Positions 62,251 to 64,000 of a stretch of 64,000 nucleotides of DNA are shown in pieces. Each line of letters starts with the position of its first letter. The first letter of the stretch is position 1. The notes beneath the pieces were generated by a model. It did no database searches. It had not been told where the DNA came from and saw only the letters and a list, made by a program, of their open reading frames with translations. Source of the DNA: Insolitispirillum peregrinum (GTDB lineage: Bacteria > Pseudomonadota > Alphaproteobacteria > Rhodospirillales > Rhodospirillaceae); NCBI RefSeq assembly GCF_900156605.1, contig NZ_FTOA01000006.1, forward strand, positions 186,001-250,000. Direction: 5' to 3'. The position numbers were made by a program, and so were the translations under genes.

Positions 62251-63756
62251 ATGATGCCAAAGGATTATTGGGCTACCCCCCAAGCGCCGCGCCGCCGTCC
62301 CATCGGTATCATCGACATCGGTTCCAACACCGTCCGGCTGGTGGTCTATGATGGCCTGCACCGCACGCCGATGGCCCTGTTCAACGAAAAGGCCACCTGT
62401 GCGCTGGGGCTGACCCTCGAAAGCACCGGCCACCTGAACCCGGATGGTGTGCCGCTGGCCTACGCCGCCATCGAGCGGTTCGTGCGGCTGGCCAATGAAA
62501 TGGACCTTGAACGGCTGGACGTGCTGGCCACCGCCGCCTGTCGTGATGCCAAAGACGGCCCGGCCTTCCTTGCCGAGATAGAGCGCCGCTGCAAGGTCCG
62601 CGTCCAGTTGCTGTCCGGCGAAGACGAAGCCCGCCGTGCCGCCTATGGGGTGATGTGCTCGCTGACCAACGCCGACGGACTGGTGTGCGATCTGGGCGGT
62701 GGCTCGCTGGAACTGGTGGTGGTGGACAGCATGACCTGCCACGCCTTCACCACCCTGCCGCTGGGGGTGCTGCGGCTGGCCTCCAACTCGGGTGGGGATA
62801 GCCAGAAAGCGGCCACGATGATCGACCAGCGGCTGGCCAGTGTTGATTTTCTCGATCAGGTCAAGGGACGGCACCTGTATGCCGTCGGCGGATCATGGCG
62901 GGCGCTGGCCCAGATCATGATCGACCAGATGAACTACCCCCTGCACGTCCTCGACAATTTTTCCCTGCCCGCCGACAAGGCGCTGGCGATGCTGAACCAG
63001 ATCATCCAGCAGGGCCGCAAGTTGATCGAGCGGGTGAAAAACGTCTCGCGCAAGCGCATCCCCAACCTGCCGCTGGCGGCGCAACTGCTGGCCCGCCTGA
63101 TCGAAATGGCCCAGCCCGATCAGGTGGTGTTCAGCGTGTACGGGATGCGTGAGGGGCAGTTCTTCCTGTCCCTGCCCAAGGACATGCAGGACGGTGACCC
63201 GCTGCTGTCCGCCGCCAGCGAATGGGCGCGCGCCGCCGGGCGGTTCCCGGAACACGGTTCGGAACTGATGGACTGGATGCAGCCACTGTTCCCCGGCGAA
63301 ACGGCACATCTGGCCCGTCTGCGACAGGCGGCCTGCCTGCTGGGGGATATTTTCTGGAGCGAGCACCCCGATTACCGCGCCGAACAGGCCTTCCTGCGCA
63401 TTTTGCGCCTGCCGTTCATGGGCATCGACCACACCGACCGCGCCGCTTTGGCGCTGGCGGTGTACTTCCGCTATACCAGTGATGACAGTCTGGAAGTGGT
63501 GCAGCAGGCGCTGGCCTTGCTGCCGGCAGAGCGCATTGCCCGCGTGCGCACCATCGGAGCCGCCCTGCGGTTGGGCCATACCCTGTCTGGCGGTGTGCCC
63601 GGCCTGCTGTCGCGCACCCGGCTGGAAAAGGGTGCGCAGGTGCTGATGCTGGCGGTGCCGGTGGATGATCCGGTATTCCTGCCGGAGTCCTTTGAAAAGC
63701 GCCTGATCCGTCTGGCTGAAGAGGTCAGGCTGCCGCCGCGTCTGGCGCGGATTTGA
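62251..63756 (+). CDS. ppx: Exopolyphosphatase / Ppx-GppA family
   Basis: A 501-residue ASKHA-fold phosphatase. Phosphate-1 loop IGIIDIGSNTVRLVVYD, TAACRDAKDGPAF, GEDEARRAAYGVMCS, and phosphate-2 LVCDLGGGSLELVVVD. A C-terminal HD-like domain follows (about 315-500). It degrades polyphosphate or pppGpp; with ppk upstream the first is favoured. ATG 62251 or 62254, both after an aaaagg stretch 11-14 bp away, so the site is weak. It is probably expressed separately from ppk given the terminator. Confidence 0.93.
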   Translation: MMPKDYWATPQAPRRRPIGIIDIGSNTVRLVVYDGLHRTPMALFNEKATCALGLTLESTGHLNPDGVPLAYAAIERFVRLANEMDLERLDVLATAACRDAKDGPAFLAEIERRCKVRVQLLSGEDEARRAAYGVMCSLTNADGLVCDLGGGSLELVVVDSMTCHAFTTLPLGVLRLASNSGGDSQKAATMIDQRLASVDFLDQVKGRHLYAVGGSWRALAQIMIDQMNYPLHVLDNFSLPADKALAMLNQIIQQGRKLIERVKNVSRKRIPNLPLAAQLLARLIEMAQPDQVVFSVYGMREGQFFLSLPKDMQDGDPLLSAASEWARAAGRFPEHGSELMDWMQPLFPGETAHLARLRQAACLLGDIFWSEHPDYRAEQAFLRILRLPFMGIDHTDRAALALAVYFRYTSDDSLEVVQQALALLPAERIARVRTIGAALRLGHTLSGGVPGLLSRTRLEKGAQVLMLAVPVDDPVFLPESFEKRLIRLAEEVRLPPRLARI

Positions 63757-63813
63757 TCCTCCATCCCCCGGAGCAATGACACCATCGCTCCGGGGGGAGG
63801 GGGAACGCCTGCC

Positions 63814-64000
63814 TTACTCGGCGGCTTGCCGGGCTTCGCTGATCATCGTTGACAGCAGGGCACCCAGACGCTTGATGCCCTCGTCGATCTTGGCGTCGGT
63901 CATCAGCGAGAAGCTGAGGCGCAGGGTGTTGCGGCCCGAGCGGTCGGCGAAGAAGGCCGAGCCGGGGACGAACGCCACCCGGGCATCCTGAATCGCCCGA
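63814..64000 (-). CDS. PLP-dependent aminotransferase, C-terminal end (start outside window)
   Basis: The last 62 codons of a minus-strand gene ending in taa at 63814-63816. The translation DARVAFVPGSAFFADRSG, then NTLRLSFSL, is the C-terminal block of fold-type I aminotransferases of the MocR/LysN (2-aminoadipate-like) group. The rest lies beyond the window, so substrate cannot be judged. Convergent with ppx; a GGAGC/GCTCC-rich dyad (63765-63790) lies between them. Confidence 0.85.
   Translation of the reverse strand, partial: RAIQDARVAFVPGSAFFADRSGRNTLRLSFSLMTDAKIDEGIKRLGALLSTMISEARQAAE

Overview
The window reads as chromosomal DNA of a high-GC alphaproteobacterium, most likely a member of the Rhodospirillales. 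The grounds are the gene families, the [NiFe]-hydrogenase maturation block under HupT/HoxA-type control, the short-overlap operons, and dispersed palindromic repeats that resemble the RIME-type elements of alphaproteobacteria. The species cannot be fixed from sequence alone.

Layout. 1-2.3 kb: two PchR-like AraC regulators flank a small protein of unknown function. 2.4-11.5 kb: a hydrogenase accessory operon (hybE/hupJ-hupK-hypA-hypB-hypC-hypD-hypE), an FMN reductase, then an NtrC-type regulator and its kinase (hoxA/hupR-hupT). No hydrogenase structural genes and no hypF are present. 12-16.8 kb: acetate uptake (DUF485 protein plus ActP), a cNMP/CBS/nucleotidyltransferase protein and a DnaQ-like exonuclease. 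16.8-30.7 kb: a hydroxamate siderophore locus. One strand carries a one-module NRPS, an IucD-like N-hydroxylase, binding protein, fused permease, FhuF-like reductase and a PLP enzyme. The other carries an IucB-like acyltransferase, a MATE exporter and an FhuC-like ATPase. 30.7-35.7 kb: a two-gene putative conflict system, a trypsin/STAND-NTPase/TM/WD40 protein of 1545 residues with a Trypco1-type partner. 35.9-44.5 kb: SulP-STAS-cNMP transporter, SelO, an SLC13-like permease, YicC, guanylate kinase and a saccharopine-dehydrogenase-like protein. 45.0-46.6 kb: three identical tRNA-Glu genes followed by a low-GC islet with one secreted protein. 46.7-53.4 kb: methyltransferase, sensor kinase, cytochrome b561, LysM protein, DjlA-like co-chaperone and EamA transporter. 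53.5-58.9 kb: TonB-ExbD-ExbB, a siderophore receptor, a DUF2946 protein and a small secreted protein. 58.9-64 kb: SixA, polyphosphate kinase, Ppx/GppA and the end of an aminotransferase.

The siderophore genes at 17-31 kb and the receptor/TonB genes at 53-58 kb together could form a full make-export-import-reduce cycle for one hydroxamate. The NRPS condensation domain has lost its catalytic His (HPxxxDS instead of HHxxxDG), so assembly may not follow the standard route.

A composite palindromic repeat (arms A and B) recurs mainly between 39.8 and 54.4 kb. One copy lies in frame inside the SLC13-like permease gene. Several copies begin exactly at a TAG stop codon. A tandem pair fills the exbD-tonB gap and supplies the likely tonB start. 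A sub-family keeps its hairpin through paired substitutions. The two strongest candidates for new biology are the trypsin-STAND-WD40/Trypco1 pair and the single-module NRPS siderophore system; the in-frame repeat insertion is third.
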